From Atribacterota bacterium (GTDB lineage: Bacteria; Atribacterota; Phoenicimicrobiia; Phoenicimicrobiales; Phoenicimicrobiaceae): a DNA stretch of 8,031 bases. The position numbers and the translations under genes were made by a program. Location: the NCBI GenBank assembly GCA_030666935.1, contig DAOUWX010000076.1, positions 1-8,031 of the forward strand. The letters run 5' to 3'. Below, piece by piece: positions 1 through 7,350 of the stretch. The number at the start of each line of letters is the position of its first letter. Within the stretch, counting starts at the first letter, position 1. The notes below the pieces were generated by a model. It saw only the letters and a program-made list of their open reading frames with translations. It was not told where the DNA came from and did not search any database.

Positions 1-2
1 CG

Positions 3-1208
3 GAGGAGGGATGGCGGTTAAGTAATAATAGTTATGGTAATGTTGGTCTAATTATAGGTTACCAAATATTCCACGCCGGAGCAGATGTGGTAGGTATTGT
101 TGAAGCAGCACTATCTATAACCGGATATTTGGTTCATGCAGGGAAGGTGATGAGGGCAGGAGTTCCCATCTATACTAATCATACTATTAAAGAAGCAAGA
201 GGGAGGAAAAGTGTAGAAGAGGCAGTAATTGTTGCTTTAGATAAAAAATGGAACCCTATAAAAGGAACAGAAAAATCTGTTTCAGCAGATACGGTATGTA
301 TTTCGGTAGGATTAAATCCTAATGGGCAATTAGCAAATTTAGCAGGATGCGAATTTAAGTTTTTTCCGGAATTAGGCGGTTTTTTACCGTTACACGATGA
401 TAATATGGAATCTACCAAAAAGGGAATTTATATTGCCGGTGATTTATCCGGAATTGAGGAAGCCAATAGCGCACTTGACGAGGGGCGTCTTGCGGGTATT
501 AGCGTAGCAGCATCCTTGGGATATATAGATAATAATAGATTTGCAAAGTTAAAAGAAGATTATTGGGATAGACTTAATAAATTAAGAGGAGGGCCTTTTG
601 GGTACACACGTGCTATTGCAAAAAAGAGGATTATATCATCATTTCAACAAAAAGAAATAATATGCCAAGAAAGAGATAATAAAAAATTAGAAGCAAATAC
701 TAAATTAAAAAACTATAAAAGTATTCCTTCTTTGAAAGAATTTCAAGAATTTCCAGGTTATCCCTCCTTAAATAGAATTAAAAAGGGAGCAGTGGCCTGT
801 ATTGAATGTATTCAGGAAATCCCTTGCGACCCTTGTGTTGCTGCCTGTCCATTTAAAGCAATAAATATAAATCCACTTATCACTGATTTACCATATTTAG
901 ATGAAAACAAATGCAAAGGCTGCGGAGCATGTATCGCTTCTTGCCCCGGGCAGGCGATTTTTGTGCTTAATTATAATTACTCTTCTGAAAAAGCTGCCAT
1001 TTCTTTTCCTTATGAATATTTGCCTTATCCGAAAATTGAGGGAAAAGCTGTGGGGGTTAACAGAAAAGGAGAACCCATTGCTGAAGTGGAAATAGTTAAA
1101 GTTGATAAAAGAGCCAATTTTGATAAAACTGCTGTAGTTACCATAGCTTGTGATAAAAAACATATCAACCAGATTCGCTCTATAGAAAGGATAAAAGACG
1201 ATGTCTAA
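3..1208 (+). CDS. FAD/NAD(P)-dependent oxidoreductase subunit (SoxA/opine oxidase alpha-like) with two [4Fe-4S] motifs, 5'-partial
   Basis: This is the C-terminal part of a pyridine-nucleotide-disulfide-type oxidoreductase, probably the electron-transferring alpha subunit of a heteromeric amine or imino-acid dehydrogenase. The frame is open to the window edge, so the true start is upstream; the GTG at 87 is internal because homology-like sequence (YGNVGLIIGYQIFHAGADVV) precedes it. Numbering from 87, the FAD-domain signature GIYIAGDLSGIEEANSAL sits near residues 112-129, followed by EGRLAGISVA. After a charged helical linker come two ferredoxin-like motifs. The first has C238, C241, C247, C250 and C254 (CIECIQEIPCDPCVAACP). 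The second, C276-x2-C279-x2-C282-x3-C286-P, is a classical [4Fe-4S] motif. The gene ends inside the next gene (8-base overlap), which encodes a BFD-type [2Fe-2S] protein, so the two products are probably subunits of one complex. The amine-oxidizing DAO-like subunit is not in the window. Substrate (sarcosine, opine, hydroxyproline or other) cannot be told from this part. Confidence 0.85.
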   Translation, partial: EEGWRLSNNSYGNVGLIIGYQIFHAGADVVGIVEAALSITGYLVHAGKVMRAGVPIYTNHTIKEARGRKSVEEAVIVALDKKWNPIKGTEKSVSADTVCISVGLNPNGQLANLAGCEFKFFPELGGFLPLHDDNMESTKKGIYIAGDLSGIEEANSALDEGRLAGISVAASLGYIDNNRFAKLKEDYWDRLNKLRGGPFGYTRAIAKKRIISSFQQKEIICQERDNKKLEANTKLKNYKSIPSLKEFQEFPGYPSLNRIKKGAVACIECIQEIPCDPCVAACPFKAININPLITDLPYLDENKCKGCGACIASCPGQAIFVLNYNYSSEKAAISFPYEYLPYPKIEGKAVGVNRKGEPIAEVEIVKVDKRANFDKTAVVTIACDKKHINQIRSIERIKDDV

Positions 1209-1497
1209 AGATAATGAGAAAAACTGTATTAAAAAGATTATTTGCAGATGTGAAGAAATTACCGAAGAAGAAATAAGAGAAGCGATTAGAGAAGGATTTA
1301 CAACCATTAGAGCTATTAAAAGAAGAACCAGAGCAGGGATGGGGCTCTGTCAGGGAAGAACCTGTAGTACATTAATTCGCGATATTATTGCTGAAATGAC
1401 CGGAGTTAAAAAGGAAGATATTTTACCTGATACGGTTCGCCCCCCTCTATACCCGGTTGAACTTAATGTTTTAGGACAAAAAAAGATAGGGGATTAA
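1201..1497 (+). CDS. BFD-type [2Fe-2S]-binding protein, oxidoreductase small (gamma) subunit
   Basis: A 98-residue protein with the bacterioferritin-associated-ferredoxin-like (Fer2_BFD) pattern: C15-R-C17 and C50-x4-C55 (CQGRTC) with helical sequence between them, the expected ligand set for one [2Fe-2S] cluster. The tail RPPLYPVELNVL resembles the RPP-x-P-V ending seen in sarcosine oxidase alpha and hydroxyproline or opine dehydrogenase gamma subunits, so I read it as that subunit rather than a free BFD. The start at 1201 is supported by AAAGGA at 1186-1191, nine bases upstream. It overlaps the end of the preceding oxidoreductase gene by 8 bases, which suggests translational coupling and equal stoichiometry. 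Inferred role: passing electrons between the FAD of the alpha subunit and its [4Fe-4S] clusters or another carrier. Confidence 0.9.
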   Translation: MSKDNEKNCIKKIICRCEEITEEEIREAIREGFTTIRAIKRRTRAGMGLCQGRTCSTLIRDIIAEMTGVKKEDILPDTVRPPLYPVELNVLGQKKIGD

Positions 1498-1570
1498 TTT
1501 AATAATAAAATACAAAAACAATCAGTATTATGGATAAAATATTTAAATAAATATATATATAAAAACAATG

Positions 1571-1576
1571 AGGAGG
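1571..1576 (+). promoter_or_regulatory. Strong ribosome binding site for the E1 alpha gene
   Basis: AGGAGG lies four bases before the ATG at 1581 and fixes that start. The 83-base gap from 1498 to 1580 is nearly all A/T. It has TAAAAT at 1535-1540 as a possible -10 box but no convincing -35 partner, and I see no terminator hairpin. The gene may therefore be read through from the upstream oxidoreductase genes. Confidence 0.7.
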
Positions 1577-1580
1577 AAAA

Positions 1581-2567
1581 ATGAGCCTATCCAAGAGAGC
1601 TTTAAAAGAGCTTTATTATAATATGGTTTTAATTCGCGATTTTGAAGATATGGTTGATAAGTATGCTAAAAAAGGTTATATTCCTGGCTTTATTCATCTA
1701 AGCACCGGACAAGAAGCTTGCCAGGCTGGAGTAATGCTTACCTTAAAAGAGACTGATTATAAATTTCCCGATCATAGAAGTCATGGCGTTTGCCTCTTAT
1801 CAGGTACTCCCAAAGAAAGAGTGCTGGCAGAGATATTTGCCAAGAAGACTGGAATTACCGGTGGTAGAGGGGGAAGCATGCATATTTTAGATATCAAGTG
1901 CCGTAATATGGGTTTTAACGCCATCCAAGGTGCTAATATGGTCACCTGTTTAGGTACAGCCTTTACTTCTCAATATAATAATACTCAAGATGTAACTGCT
2001 GTATTTTGCGGTGATGGTACCATCGGCCGGGGCGAGGTTCATGAAGGTATGAATATTGCTGCAAAATGGAAACTCCCAATTATTTATGTTCTGGTAAATA
2101 ATGAATATGCTATATCTACCCGCGTGGAGAGCGTCCACTCTTATCCTAAGAATTTGTCTGATAGAGCATGGGGATACTGTATTCCCAATGAAGTAATTGA
2201 TGGAAATGATGTAATTGCAGTTTATGAAGCTTCCTCTAAGGCGGTTAAAAGGGCACGGGCTGGAGAAGGTCCTACTGTTTTAGAACTGCTAACCTATCGT
2301 TGGCAGGGAATGTTTTCGGGAGATCCAGCAGCTTATCGTCCTAAAGATGAAGTAAAGATTTGGAAAGAAAAAAAATGTCCAATTAAGGGCTTAAGAGAAA
2401 AGTTAATTGCTGATAATATTTTTAGTTCGAAAGAATTAGATGAGTTAAATAAGCAAAGCTTGGAAGAAATTGAAGGTATGCTTAAATATGCCATGGAAAG
2501 TCCGGAACCCGAACCCAAAGATGCTTTAAAATATATTTATGCAGGGAGAGAGGTAGAAGGAAGATGA
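1581..2567 (+). CDS. Thiamine-diphosphate-dependent dehydrogenase E1 component, alpha subunit (2-oxoacid/acetoin dehydrogenase family)
   Basis: A 328-residue protein of normal length for bacterial E1 alpha subunits. It binds thiamine diphosphate and, with the beta subunit, decarboxylates a 2-oxo acid or cleaves an acyloin such as acetoin. The ThDP/Mg motif runs from GDGTIGRGE at 144-152 to NN at 173-174. The N-terminal part has the typical STGQEA (41-46) and DHRSHG (64-69) segments, and GGRGGSMH ends in H101, which probably matches the active-site His before the cofactor motif. The later loop reads YRWQGMFSGDP (239-249), where the family usually has R-x-x-G-H; Met244 replaces the His. It overlaps the beta-subunit gene by 4 bases (ATGA), so co-translation is likely. 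No E2 or E3 gene is visible nearby. Pyruvate, branched-chain and acetoin specificities cannot be separated by eye. Confidence 0.92.
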   Translation: MSLSKRALKELYYNMVLIRDFEDMVDKYAKKGYIPGFIHLSTGQEACQAGVMLTLKETDYKFPDHRSHGVCLLSGTPKERVLAEIFAKKTGITGGRGGSMHILDIKCRNMGFNAIQGANMVTCLGTAFTSQYNNTQDVTAVFCGDGTIGRGEVHEGMNIAAKWKLPIIYVLVNNEYAISTRVESVHSYPKNLSDRAWGYCIPNEVIDGNDVIAVYEASSKAVKRARAGEGPTVLELLTYRWQGMFSGDPAAYRPKDEVKIWKEKKCPIKGLREKLIADNIFSSKELDELNKQSLEEIEGMLKYAMESPEPEPKDALKYIYAGREVEGR

Positions 2568-3541
2568 GGAAATTATCTTTTGGTAAAGCTATTAATGAAG
2601 CCTTAGACCAGGAAATGGAAAGAGATGACAAGATATTTGTAATCGGAGAAGATGTGGCACAGATGGGGGGAGATTTTGGCATTACTCAAGGATTATGGAA
2701 AAAGTACGGTGAGAAAAGAGTAAGGAATACTCCTTTATCGGAGGCAGCAATCCTGGGTATTGCTAATGGTGCAGCTATGGCTGGACTTCGACCGATTGCT
2801 GAGATTATGTTTGCTGATTTTATTACCGAATGCTATGATCAATTGGTAAATAATTCGGCGAAAGTTCATTTTATGTTTAACGGAACAGTAACCTGTCCTT
2901 TGGTAGTTAGAACTGTCAATGGAGCAGGATTTCATGCCGCTTATCATCATTCCCAAACACCCGAAGCCTGGTTCTTAAATATTCCCGGACTTTATATGGT
3001 TGCTCCTTCTACTCCTTATGAAGCTAAAGGTCTTTTAATAGCTTCCATTCGTAATGATAATCCGGTTATTTTTTTGGAACATAAATTACTTTATGATATG
3101 GAAGGAGAGGTCCCTGAAGAACCTTATACTATTGATATAGGTAAAGCCATAGTTAAAAAAGAAGGAAAAGATGCCACCATAATTACTTCTCAAAAAATGG
3201 TGTACTTAACCTTAGAAGCTGCTGAAGAGCTATCCAAAGAAAGTATTCAGGTAGAAGTTATCGATCTGAGAACCTTACTTCCTTTTGATAAAGATACTAT
3301 CTTTAACTCAGTAGCTAAAACCGGGAGAGTAATCTTGATAAATGAAGCTCCCAAAACTGGCAATTATGTTACTGAAATTTCCCAGATCATAAATGAAGAG
3401 ATGTTTGAGTTTTTAAAAGCTCCTATTAAGAGAATTACAGGATTAGACACGCCCACTGCCTTTGCTCCAAAGTTAGAAAATTACTATTTGCCAGGGAAAA
3501 AGGACATTATTAAGGGAATAAAAGAAATTTTAGAATACTAG
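2564..3541 (+). CDS. Thiamine-diphosphate-dependent dehydrogenase E1 component, beta subunit
   Basis: A 325-residue transketolase-like beta subunit, full length for the family, that completes the alpha2beta2 E1 enzyme with the preceding gene. The N-terminal pyrimidine-binding domain (about 4-180) contains GEDVAQMGG, GLWKKYGEKRV and TPLSEA. E60 of TPLSEA matches human pyruvate dehydrogenase E1 beta Glu59, the residue that activates the cofactor pyrimidine ring. GLRPIAEIMFADF and AAYHHSQTPEAW follow; H129 aligns with human active-site His128. The C-terminal transketolase_C domain (about 195-320) includes VEVIDLRTLLPFD and ILINEAPKTGNY. The start ATG overlaps the alpha stop codon, with purine-rich GGAAG just upstream. 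Minor departures: Asn55 where Asp is usual before TPLSE, and NGAGFHAA in place of the glycine-rich loop. Confidence 0.93.
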   Translation: MRKLSFGKAINEALDQEMERDDKIFVIGEDVAQMGGDFGITQGLWKKYGEKRVRNTPLSEAAILGIANGAAMAGLRPIAEIMFADFITECYDQLVNNSAKVHFMFNGTVTCPLVVRTVNGAGFHAAYHHSQTPEAWFLNIPGLYMVAPSTPYEAKGLLIASIRNDNPVIFLEHKLLYDMEGEVPEEPYTIDIGKAIVKKEGKDATIITSQKMVYLTLEAAEELSKESIQVEVIDLRTLLPFDKDTIFNSVAKTGRVILINEAPKTGNYVTEISQIINEEMFEFLKAPIKRITGLDTPTAFAPKLENYYLPGKKDIIKGIKEILEY

Positions 3542-3542
3542 A

Positions 3543-3558
3543 TTAAATTTTAATTTAA
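3543..3558. repeat. AT-only perfect inverted repeat just after the E1 beta stop codon
   Basis: TTAAATT, then TT, then AATTTAA form 7-base arms with a 2-base centre directly after the E1 beta gene. With no G/C pairs it would be a weak hairpin and there is no T-run tail beyond it, so it is not a convincing intrinsic terminator. It could be a protein-binding site or chance in AT-rich DNA. Confidence 0.3.
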
Positions 3559-3584
3559 CTACAAAAGCAAAGCAGGAATAAAAT
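3555..3584 (+). promoter_or_regulatory. Possible sigma-70-type promoter for the transporter genes
   Basis: TTAACT (3555-3560) and TAAAAT (3579-3584) are separated by 18 bases and match the -35 and -10 consensus at four and five of six positions. They lie in the 105-base gap before the ATPase gene, where a transporter promoter would be expected. The AT-richness makes chance matches common, so support is weak. I recognise no riboswitch in the gap. Confidence 0.25.
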
Positions 3585-3646
3585 AGCGGAAATCGCAAGG
3601 CTGTCCAAGTTAGAACTATCCATACAGAAAGGAAAAATATCGTAAT

Positions 3647-5170
3647 ATGAAAAACTATTTGAAAATGGTAGATATTTCCAAGACATACGATACACACGGA
3701 AATATAGTGAGAGCTCTCAAGGGAGCAAATTTTAGTGTTAAGCGTGGGACAGTTCATGGTCTGTTAGGAGAAAATGGCGCAGGTAAATCTACATTAATGA
3801 AGATTCTCTTCGGTCTTGAAAAGAAGGACTCGGGGAAAATATGTTTAGATAATCAAGAAGTAAAAACAAAAAATCCTTGTGATGCCTTTAATTATGGGAT
3901 AGGCATGGTTCAGCAGCATTTTAGTTTGATAGAAGATTTTACAGTTATTGAAAATATATTTTTAAACATTGAGATTGATAATCGTATTGGTTTAGTAATG
4001 AGAGAACATGAAGAATTAGCTATAAAAAAATTGCTACAAGAGAGTGGCTTTATTATTGACTCTTCAAAGAAGATTTGTGAATTATCTATGGGTCAGCGTC
4101 AAAAAGTAGAAATCTTGCGGATTCTTCATCGTGGTGCAGACATATTAATTCTTGATGAACCTACTTCAGTATTGACAGAACAAGAAATTAGAGATTTATT
4201 TCGTGTTGTAAGGAAGTTAAAAGAAAGAGGAAAGACAATAATATTTATTACACATAAAGTGGAAGAAGTTTTAGAAATTTGTGATGAAGTGACAATTTTG
4301 CGAAAGGGGGAGACAGCAGGTACCGGAGAAACTAAAAAACTAGACAAGAAACAGATAGTTCAAATGATAGTTGGAGCTCCTTTTCTCTTTGAAATTAAAC
4401 ACCGTAAACACGAAGCAAAAGAAGTACTACTATCTATAAAAGATTTACACATTAAAAAGGGGGATATAGAAACAGTTAAAGGAGTATCTTTTGATGTAAG
4501 AGCAGGAGAGATTGTAGCAATTGCTGGTGTTAGTGGAAATGGACAGCAGGAAATAGTGGAAGCAATCTTTGGTCTTAGGAATTATTTAGATGGACAAATT
4601 TTAGTTGAAAGTAAGAATATCAGAGGTTTGTCACCAAGGGAGCGTAGGAAAATAGGGATTAATTATATTCCTGAGGATCGTTTAAATGTAGGTTCCTGTA
4701 TGGATGCCACTATTATGGAAAATCTTATTATTGATAAATATTACGAGAGGTCTTTTTCGAATAACGGATGTTTAAATATAAATAAGCTAGAACAGTTTTC
4801 TACGAAACTGGTAAATAAATATGAAGTAAAAACACCAAGTATAAATAATTATGTTAGAAATCTTTCGGGTGGAAATATTCAAAGGGTTATTATTGCAAGA
4901 GAAATTAAACCAGAGACAAAAGTATTAATAGCATGCGAGCCAGCGATGGGTTTGGACATTCGATCAGTAAAGTATGTTTATGATGTTCTTTTGAATTTAA
5001 GGGAAGCACAAAAAGCTATTTTGTTATTAGCAAGTGATTTAGATGAAGTTATTTCTCTTGTTGATAGGATAATTGTAATGTATAAAGGTAAGATAACTGC
5101 TTATATGAATAATCCTGAGTTGTTTAATAAAAAAGAAATAGGTGAATATATGTTGGGTATTAAAACCTAA
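3647..5170 (+). CDS. BMP-family (nucleoside/riboflavin-type) ABC transporter ATP-binding protein, two fused ATPase domains
   Basis: A 507-residue cytoplasmic ATPase with two fused nucleotide-binding domains, the arrangement of NupO/RbsA-type importers. Domain 1 is canonical: Walker A GENGAGKST (41-49), Q-loop region GMVQQHF (86-92), signature LSMGQRQKVE (146-155), Walker B ILILDEPTSVLT (166-177) and an H-loop His near 202. Domain 2 (from about 258) has a degenerate Walker A, GVSGNGQQE (294-302), lacking the GK[ST] core as is usual in this family. It has signature LSGGNIQ (406-412) and Walker B VLIACEPAMGLD (426-437). In the second Walker B, Glu431 stands where relatives often have Gln. AAAGGA at 3628-3633 supports the ATG at 3647. 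The next two genes encode matching permeases and a BMP-type binding protein follows, so purine nucleosides, riboflavin or a similar ligand are likelier than ribose. Confidence 0.93.
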   Translation: MKNYLKMVDISKTYDTHGNIVRALKGANFSVKRGTVHGLLGENGAGKSTLMKILFGLEKKDSGKICLDNQEVKTKNPCDAFNYGIGMVQQHFSLIEDFTVIENIFLNIEIDNRIGLVMREHEELAIKKLLQESGFIIDSSKKICELSMGQRQKVEILRILHRGADILILDEPTSVLTEQEIRDLFRVVRKLKERGKTIIFITHKVEEVLEICDEVTILRKGETAGTGETKKLDKKQIVQMIVGAPFLFEIKHRKHEAKEVLLSIKDLHIKKGDIETVKGVSFDVRAGEIVAIAGVSGNGQQEIVEAIFGLRNYLDGQILVESKNIRGLSPRERRKIGINYIPEDRLNVGSCMDATIMENLIIDKYYERSFSNNGCLNINKLEQFSTKLVNKYEVKTPSINNYVRNLSGGNIQRVIIAREIKPETKVLIACEPAMGLDIRSVKYVYDVLLNLREAQKAILLLASDLDEVISLVDRIIVMYKGKITAYMNNPELFNKKEIGEYMLGIKT

Positions 5171-5205
5171 ATACTAATTTTTAAAAACAAAGGGGCAAAT
5201 TATAT

Positions 5206-6246
5206 ATGAAGAAAAATTTGTTTATAAGCTTTATTTCAACTGTTGGAATTAGTCTGTTAATTACAATTATTATTATAATTGTAAGCACGAAGGAAACAAA
5301 TATGGCAATTAAGATGTTTTTTTTCGGCCCTTTTTCCAATCGCTATTTTTGTGGAAATATGATTACTACTGCTTTGCCACTAATCTGCACAGGTTTAGCT
5401 ACCAGTATAGCTTTTTCAAGTGGAGTATTTAATGTAGGATTACAAGGACAGCTTTTTGTTGGCGCGTTAGCTGGTACCTATTTCGCTTATCACTTGCCTT
5501 CTAATTTCCCAGTAGTTATTGCAACTATTGCTGTGCTAATTGTCTCTTTTTTCGCAGGCGGAGCTGCTGCACACGTTTCTACTTATTTAGAAAATAAATT
5601 GAATGTTTCTCTATTTTTATCATCAATACTTCTTAGCAATGCATATCAATATATTGTTATATATATTTTAGAAGGTCCATTTCATGATCCTTATGCTGGT
5701 TTTAGTGCTGCTTCTCCTTATATAAATGAGAGGTTTATGTTTGCAAAAATATTGCCACCCTCAGATCTTCATATTGGTTTATTTATAGCATTTGGACTTG
5801 CTTTTGTGTATTACTTTCTTATGGAGCGAGGTGTTATTGGATATGAGTTAAAAATAATAGGAAAAAATCCATTATTTGCCTATTATGGTGGTATCTCTAA
5901 CCAACGTATAGCGACAATTATTATGTTTATTAGCGGTGGCCTTGCGGGTGTAGCCGGAGCATTTGATATTTTTGGTGTTCAAGGGAGGATGATTGGTATG
6001 TTAGCAGGTTATGGATGGACTGGCATAGCAGTTGCTATTGTTGCCCGATATGATCCTATTTTAATTGTTTTGGTATCAATATTTTTTTCTTATATTCAAA
6101 AAGGTGCTGAGGTAGGTGCGTTATTTTCAGATATTACCGTTGAAATGGCTCAAGTAATTCAAGGAACCATTTTTTTTCTTGTAACTGCTGAAGGTCTTTT
6201 AGATTATGTAAAGCGGAGTAAGAAAGGAGTTAATAGACATGATTGA
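5206..6246 (+). CDS. BMP-family ABC transporter permease 1 (NupP-like, BPD_transp_2)
   Basis: A 346-residue polytopic membrane protein, one half of the translocation channel. It opens with a positively charged stretch and a hydrophobic segment at about 7-27. The family hallmark after the second membrane region reads SGVFNVGLQGQ (72-82), with Gln80 where GxEGQ is usual. The cytoplasmic coupling region reads ELKIIGKNPLFAYYGGIS, the family's usual G-x-NP-x-A-x-Y-x-GI pattern. Near the C-terminus GYGWTGIAVAIVARYDPI (from 268) matches the usual GYG-[FW]-TGIAVA signature. AAGGGG at 5190-5195, ten bases before the ATG, supports the start. It begins 35 bases after the ATPase gene and overlaps the second permease by 8 bases. 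The two permeases share a fold but differ in sequence, as expected of a heterodimer. Confidence 0.92.
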   Translation: MKKNLFISFISTVGISLLITIIIIIVSTKETNMAIKMFFFGPFSNRYFCGNMITTALPLICTGLATSIAFSSGVFNVGLQGQLFVGALAGTYFAYHLPSNFPVVIATIAVLIVSFFAGGAAAHVSTYLENKLNVSLFLSSILLSNAYQYIVIYILEGPFHDPYAGFSAASPYINERFMFAKILPPSDLHIGLFIAFGLAFVYYFLMERGVIGYELKIIGKNPLFAYYGGISNQRIATIIMFISGGLAGVAGAFDIFGVQGRMIGMLAGYGWTGIAVAIVARYDPILIVLVSIFFSYIQKGAEVGALFSDITVEMAQVIQGTIFFLVTAEGLLDYVKRSKKGVNRHD

Positions 6247-7162
6247 TAATATTGATCTTATTATTTACGGTATGATTTCAGCTGCAACACCTATTATTCT
6301 TGCATCACAAGGTGCGTTAATGACTGGTTATTGTGGTACATTTAATATAGGGCTTGAAGGTATGATGCTCCTTTCCGCTTTTTTCTCTGCATATATAGCG
6401 GAGATTACTTCTAATCTTTTATTAGGAATAGTAGGGGCTATTTTAATATCAGTTATAGTAGGAATTGGGATGATCCTTTTTACTCTTAAATTGCGTGCTA
6501 ATAATTTTATGTTAGGACTTGCGTTAAATTTACTTGCTGTAGGCTTAACGATGTTTTTGGGAGGTTGGTTATTAGGCCAAAAGGGAAGCTTTATTTTTAG
6601 AAATGCCTCAAAACTAAAAAGTATAAACATTCCCATTGTAGCTAATATTCCAATTATAAATAGCTTAATAAATGGACATAATATTTTTGATTTACTGGCA
6701 ATCGTTTCTACATTTTTATTCTATATCTTTATATTTCGTACTTCTTATGGGTATCGTATGAGAGCAGTTGGTAAAAGTGGCTGGGTTGCAAAATCAGTTG
6801 GCATTTCTTGTAACAAATACAAAGTTATAGCCTATGTTTGGTGTAGTATTTTGTGCGCCTTAGCAGGCGCTTCATTATCCTTACCTTTGGGTATGTTTGC
6901 GAGCGGCCCTATCGGTATGGTTAATGGAAGAGGTTGGTTAGCTATTGCAGTAGTGATTATTGCTCAAGGAAATCCATTACGTGTGCTAATAGGGGCGTGG
7001 ATTTTTGGCTTTGCATCAGCTTTGACAGATTTATTACAAATAACAACTAATTTTTCACCACGATTGTTGATGGCATTCCCTTTTATTTTTGCGATTATAA
7101 TAACAGCTATTTATTCGTTATTTGGAAGAAGTAGCGAGGGAGAAATAAAGGTAGGAATTTAA
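6239..7162 (+). CDS. BMP-family ABC transporter permease 2 (NupQ-like, BPD_transp_2)
   Basis: A 307-residue integral membrane protein, the second channel subunit, slightly shorter than permease 1 as is typical for this pair. ATPIILASQGALMTGYCG leads into TFNIGLEGMM (34-43), the family motif N-I-G-x-E-G-M-M, with Glu40 retained, unlike permease 1. The coupling region reads YRMRAVGKSGWVAKSVGIS; Ser-Gly stands where many relatives have N-P. NGRGWLAIAVVIIAQGNPL (from 229) matches the family's GRG-x-x-A-L/I-A pattern near the C-terminus. The start at 6239 is backed by AAAGGAG at 6223-6229 inside the end of the previous gene, and the 8-base overlap implies coupled translation. The C-terminal tail is short and polar. 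Confidence 0.92.
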   Translation: MIDNIDLIIYGMISAATPIILASQGALMTGYCGTFNIGLEGMMLLSAFFSAYIAEITSNLLLGIVGAILISVIVGIGMILFTLKLRANNFMLGLALNLLAVGLTMFLGGWLLGQKGSFIFRNASKLKSINIPIVANIPIINSLINGHNIFDLLAIVSTFLFYIFIFRTSYGYRMRAVGKSGWVAKSVGISCNKYKVIAYVWCSILCALAGASLSLPLGMFASGPIGMVNGRGWLAIAVVIIAQGNPLRVLIGAWIFGFASALTDLLQITTNFSPRLLMAFPFIFAIIITAIYSLFGRSSEGEIKVGI

Positions 7163-7216
7163 AATTTAAAATTAGCTAAGCGATTATATTATAATTAAAA
7201 TACATTTACTTCTCCT

Positions 7217-7247
7217 TTGGTATACATTAAGAATAAACATAGATAAT
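7217..7247 (+). promoter_or_regulatory. Possible promoter within the gap before the binding-protein gene
   Basis: TTGGTA (7217-7222) and GATAAT (7242-7247), 19 bases apart, match the -35 and -10 consensus at four and five of six positions. A separate promoter here would let the binding protein be made in excess of the membrane parts. The rest of the gap 7163-7331 is AT-rich with TATAAT at 7190-7195 (no good -35), a small GTATA-AA-TATAC repeat at 7258-7269, and an SD-like AAGGTGG at about 7274-7280 without a start codon. I see no terminator. Confidence 0.25.
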
Positions 7248-7350
7248 GAAAAATTAAGTATAAATATACAAATAAGGTGGAAGGAAAAAATAGAAAACAA
7301 GTAAAAGTGAATTAAAATTGAAGCAGGGAGGATGAAAAGGAGGTGGTAAA

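Noticed and set aside
87..89. GTG as the start of the first oxidoreductase gene
   Set aside because: Family-like sequence continues upstream in frame to the window edge, so this codon is internal.
897..1307. 136-codon open frame on the minus strand across the oxidoreductase/BFD junction
   Set aside because: It lies opposite two well-supported genes, its product is low-complexity hydrophobic and Ser/Phe-rich, and no family motif is visible.
3543..3558. Inverted repeat as a rho-independent terminator of the E1 genes
   Set aside because: The stem is pure A/T with a 2-base centre and there is no following U-tract.
3542..3646. Riboswitch before the ATPase gene (purine, FMN, TPP or c-di-GMP type)
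   Set aside because: The 105 bases hold only short arms (CTGT/ACAG at 3601-3627, GCG/CGC near 3586-3596) and none of the conserved core motifs I know. FMN and TPP elements would also hardly fit.
6328..6636. 102-codon open frame on the minus strand inside permease 2
   Set aside because: It is the antisense of a clear membrane protein with family motifs and has no SD or recognisable domain.
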